From contig PXAS01000178.1 of NCBI GenBank assembly GCA_003565815.1, positions 1-8,974 of the forward strand: 8,974 nt of DNA, read 5' to 3'. Positions 7,205 to 8,974 of this stretch are shown in pieces. The stretch comes from PVC group bacterium (GTDB lineage: Bacteria; Verrucomicrobiota; Kiritimatiellia; SS1-B-03-39; UBA6053). The notes below the pieces were generated by a model. The model was given only the letters and a program-made list of their open reading frames with translations, was not told the DNA's origin and searched no databases. A program made the translations under genes and the position numbers. The stretch's first letter is position 1; each line of letters begins with the position of its first letter.

Positions 7205-7207
7205 TCA
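7202..7207. other. Abutting convergent stop codons forming TGATCA
   Basis: The dnaE stop TGA occupies 7202-7204 and the ilvA stop, read on the minus strand, occupies 7207-7205. Together they make the palindrome TGATCA with no base between the genes. An intergenic terminator is impossible here, so any terminator for either gene must lie inside the other's coding sequence. Confidence 0.95.
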
Positions 7208-8731
7208 GAGAAACAACCCGGCCACGGGATTGTCGGTTTCCTCGACATATCCGTACCCCAGTTCGGAAAGAAAATTCTCGAAGTCCGTCTCCGAGCCGGC
7301 GGGCACCTGCAATCCCGCGAACACCCGTCCCACGTCGGCCCCGTGGTTGCGGTAGTGGAACAGGGTGATGTTGCAGGCTTCGGGGAGCGAATCCAGAAAC
7401 CGGGCCAAAGCCCCCGGCCGCTCGGGAAACACAAAACGGTACAGTCGTTCGCCGCTGGCCGCATGGGCCCGACCGCCCACGACATGACGCAAATGCAGTT
7501 TGGCCACCTCATTGTCGGTGAGGTCCAGGGTTTCATATCCCTTTTCGCGCAAATGTTCGGCCACCTCGCGTGCCTCCGACCGGTCCTTGACCTCCAGCCC
7601 CGCGAAAACATGGGCCGCTTCCGGGTCGGCCATACGGTAATTGAATTCGGTGATGCTGCGTTCCCCGAGTTCGTGACAAAAGGCGCGGAAACTGCCGGGG
7701 CGTTCGGGAATGGTGACCGCGAGCAGGGCTTCGCGCTCCTCGCCGATTTCCGCCCGCTCGGCCACGTGACGCAGTCGGTCGAAATTCATGTTCGCCCCGC
7801 AAGCCAGGGCCACCAGGACCGGATGCCCCTCGGGATGGTCGCGCCGCCAAGCCTTCAATCCGGCCGTGGCCAGCGCCCCGGCGGGCTCCATGATCGAACG
7901 GGTGTCCTCGTACACGTCCTTGATGGCCGCGCACATGGCTTCGGTGTCCACGGTAATGATTTCGTCCACGACTTCCCGGCAAAGCGCGAAGGTTTTTTCG
8001 CCCACTTGTTTCACGGCCACGCCGTCGGCGAACAGGCCCACCTCGTCGAGCAGCACCCGTTTTCCGGCGCGGAGGGAGGCCTGCATCCCGGCGGCGTCCT
8101 CCGGTTCGACGCCGATGATTTTGATGGAGGGATGAAGCGCCTTGATATAGGCGCCAATCCCGGAAATCAATCCCCCGCCGCCGATGGGCACGAAAATGGC
8201 GTCGATGTATTCATTGTGTTGCCGCAGGATTTCCATGGCGATGGTGCCCTGTCCGGCGATCACCTCCTCGTCGTCGTAGGGGTGCACGTAAACCAACGCG
8301 CTTTCCGCCACCCGGCGTTTGGCCTCTTCCTGGGCCTCCTGATAAGAATCGCCGTGCAGGACCACCTCCCCGCCCAGGGCCCGCACCGCCTCCACCTTGA
8401 TCCCCGGAGTGGTGCGGGGCATCACGATCACCGCCCGGCAACCGAGCTTACGCGCCGAAAGGGCCACGCCCTGGGCATGGTTTCCCGCCGATGAGCAAAT
8501 CACCCCCCGGGCCAGCGCCTCCGCCGACAGCGAGCGCATCCGGTTGTACGCGCCCCGCAATTTGAAGGAGAACACCGGCTGCAGATCCTCGCGCTTCAAG
8601 TACACCTCCGCGTCCAGCCGACGGCTCAGACGCGGGGCCCAGTCCAGAGCGGTCTCCTTGGCCACGTCGTACACTCGGGCCTTGAGAATGCGTTCCAAAT
8701 ATTCCTGTATGAGGGGGGATCGGTTCATCAT
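7205..8731 (-). CDS. ilvA: Threonine dehydratase, biosynthetic (threonine ammonia-lyase)
   Basis: This pyridoxal-phosphate enzyme converts L-threonine to 2-oxobutanoate and ammonia, the first committed step of isoleucine synthesis. From the chosen start (508 residues; E. coli IlvA 514), SFKLRGAYN (55-63) contains the cofactor lysine Lys57, SSAGNHAQG (80-88) binds substrate, GGGG (184-187) holds the cofactor phosphate, and ACGANMN lies near 310-316. Two regulatory ACT-like domains follow, starting at EREALLAVTIPERPGSF (about 332) and RLYRFVFPERPGAL (about 429). This is the long form, feedback-inhibited by isoleucine in known relatives, not the short catabolic form. The start is uncertain. ATGs at 8731 and 8728 come after TTGGGG and align with the family. 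ATGs at 8779 and 8773 have a better AAGGGG site but would add a hydrophobic, non-conserved segment of about 16 residues. Confidence 0.96.
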   Translation of the reverse strand: MMNRSPLIQEYLERILKARVYDVAKETALDWAPRLSRRLDAEVYLKREDLQPVFSFKLRGAYNRMRSLSAEALARGVICSSAGNHAQGVALSARKLGCRAVIVMPRTTPGIKVEAVRALGGEVVLHGDSYQEAQEEAKRRVAESALVYVHPYDDEEVIAGQGTIAMEILRQHNEYIDAIFVPIGGGGLISGIGAYIKALHPSIKIIGVEPEDAAGMQASLRAGKRVLLDEVGLFADGVAVKQVGEKTFALCREVVDEIITVDTEAMCAAIKDVYEDTRSIMEPAGALATAGLKAWRRDHPEGHPVLVALACGANMNFDRLRHVAERAEIGEEREALLAVTIPERPGSFRAFCHELGERSITEFNYRMADPEAAHVFAGLEVKDRSEAREVAEHLREKGYETLDLTDNEVAKLHLRHVVGGRAHAASGERLYRFVFPERPGALARFLDSLPEACNITLFHYRNHGADVGRVFAGLQVPAGSETDFENFLSELGYGYVEETDNPVAGLFL

Positions 8732-8820
8732 GCGCCCCAACATGTCAGACCCAAACAAAATCGCAAGCCACATTTCCATTTCCCCTTTCTGAGGGCGAAC
8801 CCCGGAATTGGTATTTCACA

Positions 8821-8833
8821 AGTCAATTTGACT
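8821..8833. promoter_or_regulatory. Perfect palindrome AGTCAA-T-TTGACT upstream of ilvA
   Basis: The 13 bases form a perfect 6-1-6 inverted repeat, of the size and symmetry of a dimeric repressor site. On the ilvA strand its second half reads TTGACT, close to a -35 hexamer. The bases 17 further on (GGGGTT) are not a good -10, so promoter assignment is weak. The site lies about 90 bases before the preferred ilvA start, or about 42 before the alternative one. Confidence 0.4.
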
Positions 8834-8974
8834 CTTGCCTTCCAGGGATTTCCCGCGCGGGGGCGCGGGTGTGAATGGAAAAAGCCTTCGGCTCCTTTCT
8901 CTTCCACCCGTCCGGCTTATGGGAGACCGGGCGCTTCAGCTTGCGTCGGATTTCGAGTTTTCGGGGGGTCAACG
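8823..8974 (-). CDS. Possible C-terminal end of an unknown basic protein
   Basis: One leftward frame is open from the right edge (codons from 8972) for 49 codons to TGA 8825-8823; the other two frames hit stops early (second codon, and TAA near 8918). The peptide begins LTPRKLEIRRKLKRPV and is about one-third Lys/Arg. I do not recognise it. It may be the tail of a gene entering from the right, about 90 bases ahead of ilvA, or a chance opening in GC-rich intergenic DNA. The overlapping hairpins argue for the second reading. Confidence 0.2.
   Translation of the reverse strand, partial: LTPRKLEIRRKLKRPVSHKPDGWKRKEPKAFSIHTRAPAREIPGRQESN
8852..8869. other. GC-rich hairpin CCCGCGC-GGGG-GCGCGGG
   Basis: A perfect 7-bp GC stem with a 4-base loop lies about 20 bases beyond the operator-like palindrome. 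No T-run follows on either strand, so it is not an ordinary intrinsic terminator. It may be a leader structure if ilvA transcription starts further right, or compositional chance. Confidence 0.45.
8879..8897 (-). terminator. Possible weak minus-strand terminator hairpin
   Basis: The minus-strand transcript would read AAGGAGCC-GAA-GGCTTTTT: a 4-bp core stem (AGCC/GGCT), extendable through two G-U pairs, ending in a run of five T. It could end a leftward gene beyond the right edge or act ahead of ilvA. The stem is short, and it lies inside the open frame listed at 8823-8974, so the two readings exclude each other. Confidence 0.25.

Noticed and set aside
7343..8494. 383-codon plus-strand open frame inside ilvA
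   Set aside because: It is an in-register antisense shadow of ilvA with no domain of its own.
1..8974. tRNA, rRNA, insertion sequence, phage or defence system
   Set aside because: I saw no tRNA cloverleaf, rRNA stretch, transposase, integrase, terminal inverted repeats or defence-type gene; apart from the relic, the genes present are standard chromosomal genes.

Overview
The window is GC-rich bacterial chromosome with five apparently intact genes and one gene ruin. It most likely comes from the Planctomycetes-Verrucomicrobia-Chlamydiae group, with Verrucomicrobiota or Kiritimatiellota as the best guess. The clues are a sulfatase relic (those phyla carry very many sulfatases), a bacterial lipase-maturation-factor-type membrane protein, and a left intergenic stretch of short degenerate repeats (CATCAGTG units, AACGTCC-type heptads) that I recall from genomes of that group. 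The taxon is an inference; no rRNA or other strong marker is present.

Layout. Positions 1-367 hold no convincing gene: this is a mosaic of short repeats. From 3583 leftwards runs a minus-strand cluster: acylphosphatase (3583-3302), a heavily deleted and frameshifted sulfatase pseudogene (about 3301-2884), the tRNA uridine hydroxylase trhO (2829-1933) and an LMF1-family membrane protein (1882-368). Divergently, across an 87-bp gap, dnaE (DNA polymerase III alpha subunit, 3671-7204, plus strand) is complete, with an apparently metal-competent PHP domain, all polymerase aspartates and a clamp-binding motif. It ends head-on against ilvA (threonine dehydratase, minus strand, 8731-7205): the two stop codons abut and together form the palindrome TGATCA. 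Positions 8732-8974 are the ilvA upstream region, with a perfect operator-like palindrome, a GC-rich hairpin and a basic open frame running in from the right edge that may or may not be a gene end.

The genes are mostly housekeeping (replication, isoleucine synthesis, tRNA modification, small-phosphate metabolism) and do not form one pathway. I found no convincing undescribed system. The observations most worth a second look are the sulfatase relic inside an otherwise tight cluster, the left repeat mosaic, the abutting convergent stop codons, and the near-total absence of TTA, CTA and TCA codons in all five genes, which explains the very long spurious antisense reading frames.
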